Shown here one piece after another: positions 19,634 through 28,332 of a stretch of 46,307 nucleotides of DNA. Origin of the DNA: Gammaproteobacteria bacterium (GTDB lineage Bacteria > Pseudomonadota > Gammaproteobacteria > Chromatiales > Chromatiaceae). Made by a program: the position numbers and the translations under genes. Numbering within the stretch: the first letter of the stretch is position 1; each line of letters opens with the position of its first letter. The notes under the pieces were generated by a model. That model saw nothing but the letters and a program-made list of their open reading frames with translations, ran no database searches and was not told the DNA's origin. The stretch is taken from NCBI GenBank assembly GCA_030065815.1, contig JASJCU010000025.1, positions 1-46,307 on the forward strand. Direction: 5' to 3'.

Positions 19634-20250
19634 GCCGAGTCCTCGTCGAACTGCGTGCGCAGCTGCTGACTCTGGCGGCGCAACAGGTGACGGATCAGCA
19701 GTTCGCGGTCGGACTCGCGGATATGCGTGAACTCGATGCGCGACTGGTACTTGAAACGATGCGGATCGCCGTCCTGCGGCGTCGCGACGGTCTCGACGAC
19801 GGTGCCGTAGATCATCAGGCCGGTGAACGACGGGAACAGCAGCATGCGGATCTCCAGCGGCGTGCCCGCCGCGTAGTTCTCGTCGACACCGACGCACATG
19901 CCGCCGGCACTGAGGTTGGCGGGCACCGCGTGTTCGGCATGGAACTCCGGCTCCTGGGTGATGAACGCGCGACCGATGACCTCGATCTTCTGATCGATGG
20001 CGCGCAGGTACGCGGCCAGGTCCGGGTCGCGGTTCTCGATACGGCGCAGACCGATCGTCATCTGCCCGGTGATCGCCGCGAGGCTGGACATGACCGTGAA
20101 ATTGCCGGCGAGGTCATGGTCGAGCTGCTCGAAGCGGCTGTCGAGTTCGTCCGGCGGTACCCGGCGCACGCTCAGGCGCACCGTGTCGTCGATGCGGAAG
20201 TAGCTGCGCCGGTCTTCGGCCTGTTGCGAATGCGGGTCGTTGCCGCTCAT
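19630..20250 (-). CDS. PilZ-domain protein, probable c-di-GMP effector of the stator operon
   Basis: The product is 206 residues. The c-di-GMP motifs are visible although widely spaced: EDRRSYFRIDD near the N-terminus (about residues 12-22, RRxxxR-like) and NLSAGGMCVGV (about 111-121, N/DxSxxG). A helical segment separates them (about 30-90). The C-terminal beta part includes RFKYQSRIEFTHI. It overlaps pomB by 4 bp. PilZ proteins such as YcgR brake or redirect flagellar stators, which fits the operon. No enzymatic role is expected. Confidence 0.9.
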   Translation of the reverse strand: MSGNDPHSQQAEDRRSYFRIDDTVRLSVRRVPPDELDSRFEQLDHDLAGNFTVMSSLAAITGQMTIGLRRIENRDPDLAAYLRAIDQKIEVIGRAFITQEPEFHAEHAVPANLSAGGMCVGVDENYAAGTPLEIRMLLFPSFTGLMIYGTVVETVATPQDGDPHRFKYQSRIEFTHIRESDRELLIRHLLRRQSQQLRTQFDEDSA

Positions 20251-21191
20251 TGTTCACCCCCGGGTCGTTCCGTCTCGAGGTCTTCGAGGTCGTCAAGGTT
20301 CTCGTCGATGGCGCGGGTCAGGATCATCTCGACGCGCCGGTTCTTGGCCCGGTTCTGCGGCGAATCGTTGTCGACCACCGGCTTGGTGTCGGCGAGGCCC
20401 TGGACCACGACGCGGTCTTCGGCGATCTCCGGGTTGCGCAGCAGCGAGTGCAGCACGGTCACGGCGCGCGCCGACGACAGCTCCCAGTTGGAGCGGAAGC
20501 GGCCGGTGTTGATCGGGATGTTGTCGGTGTGGCCGGCGACCGTGATCTTGCCGGGTTTCTTCGCCAACACGCTGCTGATCCGGTCCATGACCTCGTGGAA
20601 GGCCGGATCGAGACGTGCACTCCCGGAGCCGAACGAACCCTTCTCCTGGACGCGGACGATGATGCTCCCCTCTTCGCGCTCGAGCACGACCAGGCCTTCG
20701 TCGACCTCGAGGTCGAGCGCCTCCTGCAGATCGGCGAACTGTTCGGCGAGGTCCTTCTCGATCGCGGCCTTGGCCGCGTCGATGGCCTGCTGGCGTTCGA
20801 TCTCGCGAAGCTGCTCCGGTGACGGCGGCGCCGGCTCCTGCGGTTCCTGCTGCTTTTCGGCGTCGCCGTCGCCGTCCTGCATCTTCAGGTTCTCGTGCTG
20901 CTCCGGGCTGGTCTCCTGGCGGATCTCGGTGATCGCGGCCTGCTCGGAGACGCTCGGGCTCCATTCCTGCTTGATGACGCTGACCCCCATGACGATCTCC
21001 GCCGCCGGCACCTCGCGCTGCACGCCGAACGCGTCCTTCATCGACTCGGCCATCTTCTTGAAGCGCACCGCGTCGACGGTCGCGAACGACAGCAGCAGGA
21101 CGAAGAAGCACATCAACAGCGACATCAGGTCGGCGAAGGTCGCCAGCCACGGCGGCAGGCCTGCCTCGCACGGCGGACACTTGTCGGGCAT
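20247..21191 (-). CDS. pomB: PomB/MotB-type stator protein
   Basis: The product is 314 residues. A single membrane helix (about residues 15-38) with ATFADLMSLLMCFFVLLLSF carries the ion-binding Asp21. The DLMSLLMCFFVLLLSF sequence, and the plug-linker segment containing FGVQREVPAAEIVMGVSVIK, are closer to the sodium-driven PomB than to enteric MotB. A coiled linker follows, then an OmpA-like peptidoglycan-binding domain (ITVAGHTDNIPINTGRFRSN, about residues 220-300). pomA lies 7 bp upstream. No other flagellar gene is in the window. Confidence 0.93.
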   Translation of the reverse strand: MPDKCPPCEAGLPPWLATFADLMSLLMCFFVLLLSFATVDAVRFKKMAESMKDAFGVQREVPAAEIVMGVSVIKQEWSPSVSEQAAITEIRQETSPEQHENLKMQDGDGDAEKQQEPQEPAPPSPEQLREIERQQAIDAAKAAIEKDLAEQFADLQEALDLEVDEGLVVLEREEGSIIVRVQEKGSFGSGSARLDPAFHEVMDRISSVLAKKPGKITVAGHTDNIPINTGRFRSNWELSSARAVTVLHSLLRNPEIAEDRVVVQGLADTKPVVDNDSPQNRAKNRRVEMILTRAIDENLDDLEDLETERPGGEQ

Positions 21192-21198
21192 CGCGGCG

Positions 21199-21954
21199 TC
21201 AGCCCTGGTCCGGCCGCTTCTTCGGCGGCAGGTAGGTGCCGAGCATCTGTTCCAGCACTTTCGGGTTCATGCCCTCCTGGATGCCGCCGATGGTCTCGAG
21301 GATCAGCGACTTGTTGACCTGCTCGAGTTCGCTGGCACGGCCGAGCTTGTCGGCCATCGGCTGGGCGAAGGCGTTGGCGATGATCGCGCCGTACAGCGTG
21401 GTCAGCAGCGCGACCGCCATGGCCGGGCCGATCGCCGCCGGGTCGGACATGTTGGCGAGCATCTGCACCAGGCCGACCAGCGTGCCGATCATGCCCATCG
21501 CCGGGGCCATCGTGGCCATGTTCTTGAACATTCGCTGGCCGACGTCGTGACGCTGGATCGTCAGGTCGATGTCCTTGGTCAGCATCTTCTGCACCAGCGC
21601 CGGGTCGTGGCCGTCGACGCACAGGCCGATGCCACGCTGCATGAACTCGTTGCTGATCTCCTGGCCCTCGAGCGCCAGCAGACCGTTCTTGCGTGCGATA
21701 TCGGCCAATGCCACGGCCTCCTCGATCAGCTTCTTCGGATCGTCGACCTTGTACAGGAACGCCTTCAGCCCGATCGCGAACGAGCCGAGAAAATCGGCCA
21801 GCGAGACCTGCATCAGCGTCACCATGAAGGTGCCGCCAACCACGATCAGGACCGACGGCATGTTGACGAACAGCATGACGTCGCCACCGGTGGCGATTGC
21901 GCCGATAATGATGCCGAAGCCGCCGAGCAGGCCGACGAGCGTCGCGATATCCAC
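21199..21954 (-). CDS. pomA: PomA/MotA-type stator protein
   Basis: The product is 251 residues with four membrane helices. The start is the GTG at 21954 (fMet-DIATLVGLLGGFGIIIGAI), matching the PomA N-terminus and preceded by AGGAGG with a 7-nt spacer. Helices 3 and 4 hold MFKNMATMAPAMGMIGTLVG and AVALLTTLYGAIIANAFAQP. The cytoplasmic loop carries charged residues for rotor contact. With PomB it forms an ion-driven torque generator, likely sodium-driven by sequence type. It is divergent from the SDR gene across about 120 bp. Confidence 0.94.
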   Translation of the reverse strand: MDIATLVGLLGGFGIIIGAIATGGDVMLFVNMPSVLIVVGGTFMVTLMQVSLADFLGSFAIGLKAFLYKVDDPKKLIEEAVALADIARKNGLLALEGQEISNEFMQRGIGLCVDGHDPALVQKMLTKDIDLTIQRHDVGQRMFKNMATMAPAMGMIGTLVGLVQMLANMSDPAAIGPAMAVALLTTLYGAIIANAFAQPMADKLGRASELEQVNKSLILETIGGIQEGMNPKVLEQMLGTYLPPKKRPDQG

Positions 21955-21961
21955 GAATAAA

Positions 21962-21967
21962 CCTCCT
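21962..21967 (-). promoter_or_regulatory. Ribosome binding site of pomA
   Basis: AGGAGG on the minus strand, 7 nt before the GTG at 21954. It decides the start in favour of the GTG over an in-frame ATG at 21975, which lies upstream of this site. Confidence 0.85.
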
Positions 21968-22073
21968 AGCGTCACCAGTCGCCGGCAGCGCGGCGACCGG
22001 GGACGATGATGTGTTCGATAGCGGATGCGGCGGCGAGAACTTTAGTTCGCCTTCATGACGTCGACGGGGACAG

Positions 22074-22919
22074 ATGGCAGCAAAACCGGTACTGGTAACG
22101 GGCGCGTCGAGCGGCATCGGCCGCTGTGTCGCCGAGGGCCTGCAGGCGCGCGGCTACCGCGTGTTCGCGACCGCGCGACGCGACGTCGACCTGGCCGAAC
22201 TCGGCGCCCTCGGCCTCGACGCCGTCGAGCTGCACCTCGACGACCCAGACTCGGTCGCCGCGTGCGCCGAGCGGGTGCTCGCGGCCACCGGCGGACGCCT
22301 CTACGGCCTGTTCAACAACGGCGCCTACGGCCAGCCCGGCGCCGTCGAGGACCTCAGCTGGGGCGTGCTCGAGGCGCAGCTGCGCACCAATCTGCTCGGC
22401 TGGCACGAACTGACGCGGCGTTTGATCCCGGCGATGCGCGCCGCCGGCGAGGGCCGCATCATCCACAACAGCTCGGTCCTCGGCCTGGTCGCGATGCCGT
22501 ACCGCGGCGCCTACAACTGCTCCAAGTTCGCGCTCGAGGGCCTGACCGATACGCTGCGGCTGGAACTGCACGGCAGCGGCGTCCATGTCAGCCTGATCGA
22601 ACCCGGCCCGATCGTCAGCCGCTTCCGCGACAACGCGTTGATCAAGTTCCGCGAGAACATCGACGCGCACAACAGCGTGCACCGCGACAACTATGCCGCG
22701 CTGCTCGAGCGCCTGACCCGGGACGGCCCGACGACGCCGTTCACGCTGCCGCCCGAGGCGGTGCTGGACAAGGTCGTGCACGCGCTCGAGAGCCGTCGCC
22801 CGCGGCCGCGCTACGCGGTGACGACACCGACCGTGGTGTTCGGCATGCTGCGCCGGCTGCTCGGCACCCGGCAGCTCGACTGGCTGCTGCGCAAGGCCTC
22901 GGGCGGCGGCGGCCGCTGA
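22074..22919 (+). CDS. Short-chain dehydrogenase/reductase
   Basis: The product is 281 residues of the classical SDR type: cofactor motif TGASSGIG (residues 9-16), LFNNGAYGQPG, catalytic Ser134 (IIHNSSVLG), Tyr147 and Lys151 (AYNCSKFAL), and EPGPIVSRF. An Arg in ATARRDVD after the second strand suggests NADP(H). The C-terminal extension (LRRLLGTRQLDWLLRKASGG) may attach to the membrane. Substrate is unknown. It ends 2 bp before the convergent gshA stop. Confidence 0.9.
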   Translation: MAAKPVLVTGASSGIGRCVAEGLQARGYRVFATARRDVDLAELGALGLDAVELHLDDPDSVAACAERVLAATGGRLYGLFNNGAYGQPGAVEDLSWGVLEAQLRTNLLGWHELTRRLIPAMRAAGEGRIIHNSSVLGLVAMPYRGAYNCSKFALEGLTDTLRLELHGSGVHVSLIEPGPIVSRFRDNALIKFRENIDAHNSVHRDNYAALLERLTRDGPTTPFTLPPEAVLDKVVHALESRRPRPRYAVTTPTVVFGMLRRLLGTRQLDWLLRKASGGGGR

Positions 22920-22921
22920 AC

Positions 22922-24508
22922 TCAGGTCTGGGCGAAGTAGTCGGCGAGGAAGCGGTCGAAGCCGACCTCGGGCTCGGCCTCGAGGCGGCGTTGCTCGGCC
23001 AGCGACGCCACCGCCCGGGCGTCGAGTTCGGCGACCGTCGCCGGCGACAGCTCGCGTTCGACGAAATAGCGGTGGTGCTGGTGCGACAGGCGGCGGGCGA
23101 ACTGGTAGAAGCCCTCGCCGAGATCGCGCATCTCTTCGAGCATCTTCGCCGATGGCGTCAGATGCGGCGCACGCACCTTGTTGAGCTGGTCGTCGATCGC
23201 GTCCTCGAACCAGGCGCCGCCCTCGATGCCATCGAGCACCTCGCACACCGGCAACATCGATTCGAGGATCTCCAGCGCCCACGCGCGCAATGGCAGGCGC
23301 ACGCCGCGATGCTGCAGCATCAGTCTGGGCTCGCGCCCCCGGTGCGCGACGTCGAGCAGGTTGCGGTCGATCTCGCGACGCTCGCTGGCGTCGATCATCG
23401 GGCTGTCGGCGAGCAGGCAGAACAGCGCGAACACCTCGAGAAAACGCCCCTGGGTCTCGTCGAGCCCGAGCGGATGGTAGGCATTGACGTCCAGCGAGCG
23501 CAGCTCGATGTAACGGATGCCGCGCTCCTTCAGCGCCAGGCTGGGTTTCTCCAGGCCGTTCAGCAGCTGCTTGGGCCGCACGGTGCTGTAGTACTCGTTC
23601 TCGATCTGCAGCACATTGGCGTTCAGCTGCCGGTAGTCGTCGCCGACGCGCACGCCGATCTGCTGCCAGCTCTCTGCCGGGGTCATCGTGGCGCGCAACA
23701 GGCTGTCGGCGTAGCAGCGGACGTCGTCGTAACAGGCCTTGATCCCGAGACCTTCCTCGCGGCTGTTCTGATAGCCGATGTCGCCCATTCGCAGCGACGT
23801 CGCGTGCGGCGCATAGTAGGTCGAGTCGTCGAACGACGGCAGGTTGGTCGCGGTGCCGACGAAGAACGACTTGCAGACCGCGGGCGATGCGCCGAACAGG
23901 TACGGAATCAGCCAGCCGTAGCGCTGCAGGTTGCGGATCTGCGCCATGTACAGGTCGTCGCGGTAGTCGCGCAGGCTGCACACGCGCCGATCGACGCGCC
24001 GCAACGCCGGCCACAGCAGTTCGCTGAGCGACCAGTTGAAGTGCACGCCGGCGATCACCTGCATGACGTGGCCGTAACGATGGCCGAGGCCGACGCGGTA
24101 CACGTGTTTCATGCGCCCGGCATTGGACGTCCCGTAGCGCGCGATCGGTATGTTGTCCTCGCCGGCGAGCACGCACGGCATGCTGGTCGCCCACAGGATC
24201 TCGTCGTCGAGGCGATCGTAGACATAGGCCTGCAGGTCGGCGAGGTAGTCGAGTGCGGCGCCGACGCGCGTTAGCGGCGGCGTGATGAACTCGATCAGTG
24301 CCTCGGAGTAGTCGGTCGTGATATCGGGATGGGTCAGCGCCGAACCGAGGACCTGCGGATGCGGCGTCATCGCGATGCCACCCTGTCGGGATACGCGTAG
24401 ACTCTCCTTCTCCAGGCCGAACAGGCCGTCGTGCAACAGCTGTATATCGGCCTCGCCGGCGAGTCGGGCGAGCCGGGCCTGGACGGATTCGAGCAACAGA
24501 TTCCCCAC
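22922..24508 (-). CDS. gshA: Glutamate-cysteine ligase (GshA)
   Basis: The product is about 528 residues, close to the E. coli GshA length (518). Motifs of the proteobacterial type are visible: GLFGLEKESLRVSRQGGIAM, LGSALTHPDITTDYSEALIE, then GDIGYQNSREEGLGIKACYD and RYIELRSLDVNAYHPLGL. It catalyses the first step of glutathione synthesis. The start is uncertain: GTG at 24508 (used here) or TTG at 24496, the latter with a GGGGA sequence just upstream. A perfect TATAAT lies at 24533-24528, which would leave a very short leader for the GTG and favours the TTG. Confidence 0.95.
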   Translation of the reverse strand: MGNLLLESVQARLARLAGEADIQLLHDGLFGLEKESLRVSRQGGIAMTPHPQVLGSALTHPDITTDYSEALIEFITPPLTRVGAALDYLADLQAYVYDRLDDEILWATSMPCVLAGEDNIPIARYGTSNAGRMKHVYRVGLGHRYGHVMQVIAGVHFNWSLSELLWPALRRVDRRVCSLRDYRDDLYMAQIRNLQRYGWLIPYLFGASPAVCKSFFVGTATNLPSFDDSTYYAPHATSLRMGDIGYQNSREEGLGIKACYDDVRCYADSLLRATMTPAESWQQIGVRVGDDYRQLNANVLQIENEYYSTVRPKQLLNGLEKPSLALKERGIRYIELRSLDVNAYHPLGLDETQGRFLEVFALFCLLADSPMIDASERREIDRNLLDVAHRGREPRLMLQHRGVRLPLRAWALEILESMLPVCEVLDGIEGGAWFEDAIDDQLNKVRAPHLTPSAKMLEEMRDLGEGFYQFARRLSHQHHRYFVERELSPATVAELDARAVASLAEQRRLEAEPEVGFDRFLADYFAQT

Positions 24509-24527
24509 ACTGAGACGTGACGCGCGG

Positions 24528-24533
24528 ATTATA
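24528..24533 (-). promoter_or_regulatory. Candidate -10 hexamer for gshA
   Basis: TATAAT on the minus strand in an otherwise GC-rich 88-bp divergent gap between gshA and the PBP7-like gene. No convincing -35 was found at 16-18 bp, so the promoter is only a candidate. Confidence 0.45.
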
Positions 24534-24596
24534 CCTTGGCGGATGCGCGCCCCGTGCCGATTGCGATCGCCGGTGCGCTGGGCGATCATTTGTGCC

Positions 24597-25523
24597 ATGC
24601 CAAACCTTCGTCTTATCGTCTGCTGGCTGATCGCCTGCGCTGTCCTGGTCGGCGGGCTGCCCGCACTCGCCAACGCCAACGATTCGGCGCGCGCACTGCG
24701 CCTCTGGGAGCAGCTCGATACGCGCAAGCTGAAACTGCGGTCGAAGGCGGCACTGGTCGTCGATCGCTTCGGTAACACGCTGTTCAAGCGGCATTCCGAC
24801 CAGCCGATGCCGATCGCGTCGCTGACCAAGCTGATGACCGCGATGGTCATTCTCGATCGCCGGCTGTCGTTGAGCGAAGAGATCACGATCGCCCGGGAAG
24901 ACCGCGACCTGCGACGACTGACCGGGTCGCGGCTCAAGGTGGGCGCCCGGCTGAGTCGCGGCGACCTGCTGACCCTGGCGCTGATGTCGTCCGAGAACCG
25001 TGCCGCCGCGGCACTCGCCCGCACCTTCCCCGGCGGCACACGCGAGTTCGTGCGCATCATGAACGGCAAGGCCGAGACGATGGGCATGCACGACACGCGC
25101 TTCACCGATCCCGCCGGTCTCGACGCCGGCAACATCTCGACCGCCCACGACCTCGCCCGGCTCGTGTTCGCCGCGATGCGCTACCCGACCATCCGCGAAG
25201 CGACGACCCGCGCCAGCCTCGACGTGCGGCCGTGGAAGCGGCGCGGCGCACTGCGCTACGTCAACACCAACCGGCTGCTGCGCAGCAAACACTGGGACAT
25301 CCAGATCAGCAAGACCGGCTACATCAACGAGGCCGGGCGCTGCCTGGTCATGCATACCGAGTTCAACGGCACGCCGACGGTGCTCGTATTGCTCAACTCA
25401 TTCGGCAAGCTGACGCCGTTCGGCGATGCCAACCGCGTGCGCAAGTGGATCGAGAAGGGCGTCGACCGCCACCGCCGCAAGGCCGCGACGCGCGACGGTT
25501 CGGCGCTGTCCGGCACCGGCTGA
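24597..25523 (+). CDS. pbpG: PBP7/PbpG-type D-alanyl-D-alanine endopeptidase
   Basis: The product is 308 residues, with a Sec signal (MPNLRLIVCWLIACAVLVGG) cut near residue 26. The penicillin-binding motifs are intact: SxxK as Ser75-Leu-Thr-Lys78, SxN as Ser132-Glu-Asn134, and KTG at 239-241. The length and lack of the PBP5 C-terminal anchor domain match PBP7/8 endopeptidases acting on peptidoglycan cross-links. The start gives the signal peptide. It is divergent from gshA. Confidence 0.93.
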   Translation: MPNLRLIVCWLIACAVLVGGLPALANANDSARALRLWEQLDTRKLKLRSKAALVVDRFGNTLFKRHSDQPMPIASLTKLMTAMVILDRRLSLSEEITIAREDRDLRRLTGSRLKVGARLSRGDLLTLALMSSENRAAAALARTFPGGTREFVRIMNGKAETMGMHDTRFTDPAGLDAGNISTAHDLARLVFAAMRYPTIREATTRASLDVRPWKRRGALRYVNTNRLLRSKHWDIQISKTGYINEAGRCLVMHTEFNGTPTVLVLLNSFGKLTPFGDANRVRKWIEKGVDRHRRKAATRDGSALSGTG

Positions 25524-25639
25524 TCACGTCCCCGCCCTGCCCCAAGCGGCCTGCCCCGGCGTTCAGTCGCGGTTCAGCTGATCCTGCGTAGATTTGCAGT
25601 CAAGGCCAATACCGGCCATTGCTGCAGGAGGATCACGTC

Positions 25640-26107
25640 ATGCAAGTCAGACACACGTTGTGGGCTATCCCGCTACTCGGCATGCTCGCCTTTCCCGCGG
25701 TCGCCGACCGCTACGACAGCGACTTCGGCCACCGTCTCGAACAACGCCTCGATCGCCAGCACTACCGCATCAAGCAGGGCGTGCGCAGTGGCGAACTGAC
25801 GCGCAAGGAAGCCAAGCGGCTGCGTCGGCAGCAGCGCCACATCGCCAAGCTCGAACGCCGCTTCTACCGTGACGGTTACCTCGACCACCACGAACGGCGC
25901 GCCCTGCGGCGCAAGCTGAACGCCGCCAGCGACCGCATCTACCGCCTGAAACACAACGACCGCGTGCGCTATTACGACGTGGCGCCACGCTACGACCGCA
26001 AAGGCTATGGCCACAAACACTACGACCACAAGCACCACGACTACAAAGGCTACGACCGCCACGACGGCGGTTGGTCACTCGGTCTGACGCTGTGGGACCG
26101 TTTGTGA
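25640..26107 (+). CDS. Small exported helical protein with His/Lys/Tyr-rich tail
   Basis: The product is 155 residues, preceded by GGAGG. The Sec signal is MQVRHTLWAIPLLGMLAFPA, cut before DRYDSDF. The middle (about residues 35-105) is a charged helix pair with a loosely repeated pattern (RIKQGVRSGELTRKEAKRLR, then RRFYRDGYLDHHERRALRRK), like periplasmic proteins with two EF-hand-like helix turns. The tail has HKHYDHKHHDYKGYDRHD, suggesting metal or polyanion binding. I cannot name the family. Confidence 0.78.
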   Translation: MQVRHTLWAIPLLGMLAFPAVADRYDSDFGHRLEQRLDRQHYRIKQGVRSGELTRKEAKRLRRQQRHIAKLERRFYRDGYLDHHERRALRRKLNAASDRIYRLKHNDRVRYYDVAPRYDRKGYGHKHYDHKHHDYKGYDRHDGGWSLGLTLWDRL

Positions 26108-26116
26108 GCGTGCGTT

Positions 26117-26139
26117 GCCGGGCGCACGCTGCGCCCGGC
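26117..26139. terminator. Convergent hairpin between the His-rich gene and prc
   Basis: A perfect 10-bp stem GCCGGGCGCA / TGCGCCCGGC with a CGC loop, located in the 45-bp gap between two convergent genes. There is no T-tract on either side, so it may be a processing or pausing hairpin rather than a full intrinsic terminator. Confidence 0.5.
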
Positions 26140-26152
26140 TGCACGGAGCTGC

Positions 26153-28240
26153 TCAGTTGACCTGCGCGGTGAGCGGACGCTCTGCGGTGATCAGGTCGGC
26201 GAGGATGTTGGCCGATTCCTCGAGCATGATGCGCTGGATGCCTTCCTCGTCTTCGTCGGCGTCCGCCAGGTGGGCGTCGTCGTCATCGTCGTTGAGGCTG
26301 TCGAGCCGGCCCAGGCCTCGGAACTCGCGCAGCCGGTTGCGACGCTCGAGCCGCGCCTGCTCGCGTTCCTTCCACTCGGTGCGACGTACCGACTCGCGCA
26401 GCGATATCGACTTGCGCGCCTCGAGCGCGATCAGGTCCTCCTCTTCCTCGACCAGGAAGCGGAAACCGGGACTGCTGGCGACGCGCCGCGCCGAGGCCTC
26501 GCGCAGCCCGCTGACCGCGGTCCGGGCGTGCCGGGTGTGGCGCGCCGGCTTGATCGACGCCCATGGCAACGCGTTCTCCAACGAGCGCTCGCCGTGGTCC
26601 TCGGCGCCCTTCGACGTCGGGAACACGATGTCGGGCGTCACGCCGCGGTGCTGCGTGCTGCCGCCCTCGACGCGGAAGAACTGCGCCATCGTCAGGCGCA
26701 GACGGCCGATGTCCTCGCGCGACCGCAGGAAGCGTCCGAGGTCGACGAGCGTCTGCACGGTGCCCTTGCCGAACGTCGGCTCGCCGACGATGAGCCCGCG
26801 CCCGTAGTCCTGGATGGCGCCGGCGAAGATCTCCGACGCCGATGCGCTGTTGCGGTCGACCAGCACGGCCAGCGGACCGGCATAGACCTGCTCGGGGTCG
26901 GGGTCGCGCTCGACCTCGACCTTGCCGCTGGCGTCGCGCACCTGCACGACCGGTCCGCGCTCGATGAACAGGCCGGTCAACTCGGTGGCCTCGGACAGCG
27001 AGCCGCCGCCGTTGCGTCGCAGGTCGATGACGATGCCGTCGACGCGGCTGGTCTCGAGATCGTCGATCAGTTTGCGCACGTCGCGCGTCGTGCTGCGGAA
27101 GTCATCGTCACCGGCGGCCTGGCCGGCGAAGTCGCGGTAGAAGGCCGGTATCTCGATGACGCCGATGCGCATGCCCTGCACGGTCTCGATGACCTCGCTC
27201 TTGGCCGCCTTGTCTTCGAGCTTGATCTCGTCGCGCACCAGCACGACCTCGCGCGTGCGCCCGGCCACGCCCTGGCTCTTCGGCAGGATGTTCAGACGCA
27301 CGACGCTGTCTTTCGGCCCGCGGATCAGGTCGACGACGTCCTGCAGGCGCCAGCCGATCACGTCTTCCATGTCGCCGTCGTCGCCCTGGGCGACGCCGAC
27401 GATGCGGTCACCGCCCTTGAGTTCGCCGCTGCGCGCGGCCGGACCGCCGGGCACGGTGCTCTGGATCTCGGTGAACTCGTTGTCGCTGCGCAACACCGCG
27501 CCGATCCCCTGCAGCGACAGGCGCATACCGATGTCGAAATTCTCCGACAGCCGCGGCGACATGTAGCTGGTATGCGGTTCGACGCTCAGCGTGAACGCGT
27601 TGATGAAGGCCTGGAACACATCCGTCGGTTCCATCTGTGCGACGCGCCGGGCGATGCTCTCGTAGCGCTTGCGCAGGGTCTCGACGATCTCGTCCTCGGC
27701 CTTGCCGGCGAGGCGCAGCGACAAAATGTCGTTCTTGATGCGCTGCCGCCACAGGTCGTCGAGGGCCGCCTGGTCGGCCAGCCATGCGGCATCGCTGCGG
27801 TCGAAGCGGTAGTCCTCGTCGCGGTCGAAATCGAAGCTGTTGGTCTCCAGGCGCTGCAACGCAAACGCGACCCGTTCCTCGACGCGGCCGCGGAAATGGC
27901 GGAATATCTCGAACGCTGGGCCGAGCCTGCCGGTGCGCAGGCTGTCGTCGAGCGACAGCCGGTACTTCTCGAAAGCGGCGATGTCGCGTCCACTGAAGAA
28001 GCTGCGGTTGGCATCGAGCGATTCCAGGTAGCGATCGAACACCGCCGATGACATGTCGTCGTCGACGCGCGGTTTGCGGTAGTGAAACTTCTCCATGACC
28101 TGAGTGATGATCAGAGCGGTCTGGCGTTGTTTTTCGTCGGCGCGCAGTGCGTCTACCGAGACGACCGTCGGCTTGGCCGACACCGCCGTGCCCAGCAGGG
28201 CGAGCAGCAGTGCCAACCCGGTCGATTGCATTTTTTTCAT
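26153..28240 (-). CDS. prc: Prc/Tsp, tail-specific periplasmic protease
   Basis: The product is 695 residues (E. coli Prc 682). The signal peptide is MKKMQSTGLALLLALLGTAV. An N-terminal helical domain is followed by a PDZ domain (about residues 235-320, LQGIGAVLRSDNEFTEIQ and GGPAARSGELKGGDRIVGV). The protease core has NSASASEIFAGAIQDYGRGL, with catalytic Ser467, Asp478 and Lys492 (PTFGKGTV). The C-terminal domain follows. Prc degrades periplasmic proteins by C-terminal recognition and trims PBP3 and cell-wall hydrolases. Confidence 0.96.
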   Translation of the reverse strand: MKKMQSTGLALLLALLGTAVSAKPTVVSVDALRADEKQRQTALIITQVMEKFHYRKPRVDDDMSSAVFDRYLESLDANRSFFSGRDIAAFEKYRLSLDDSLRTGRLGPAFEIFRHFRGRVEERVAFALQRLETNSFDFDRDEDYRFDRSDAAWLADQAALDDLWRQRIKNDILSLRLAGKAEDEIVETLRKRYESIARRVAQMEPTDVFQAFINAFTLSVEPHTSYMSPRLSENFDIGMRLSLQGIGAVLRSDNEFTEIQSTVPGGPAARSGELKGGDRIVGVAQGDDGDMEDVIGWRLQDVVDLIRGPKDSVVRLNILPKSQGVAGRTREVVLVRDEIKLEDKAAKSEVIETVQGMRIGVIEIPAFYRDFAGQAAGDDDFRSTTRDVRKLIDDLETSRVDGIVIDLRRNGGGSLSEATELTGLFIERGPVVQVRDASGKVEVERDPDPEQVYAGPLAVLVDRNSASASEIFAGAIQDYGRGLIVGEPTFGKGTVQTLVDLGRFLRSREDIGRLRLTMAQFFRVEGGSTQHRGVTPDIVFPTSKGAEDHGERSLENALPWASIKPARHTRHARTAVSGLREASARRVASSPGFRFLVEEEEDLIALEARKSISLRESVRRTEWKEREQARLERRNRLREFRGLGRLDSLNDDDDDAHLADADEDEEGIQRIMLEESANILADLITAERPLTAQVN

Positions 28241-28332
28241 AGAACCGTACCTCTTCGCGACCCGTGCGCGATCTCGGGGTGGTGCCCGGGTGTGTCCCGA
28301 CAATGCCGTATAAAGGGTTTCACAGCAAGCAC

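Noticed and set aside
22037-22048. GAAC-TTTA-GTTC upstream of the SDR gene as a Gram-positive-type LexA box
   Set aside because: By base composition one such site is expected about every 100 kb, so one in this window is unremarkable, and the SDR gene is not an SOS gene.
22053-25355. An 1100-codon minus-strand frame across the SDR, gshA and PBP7-like genes
   Set aside because: It overlaps three clear genes in another frame or strand and has no family features.
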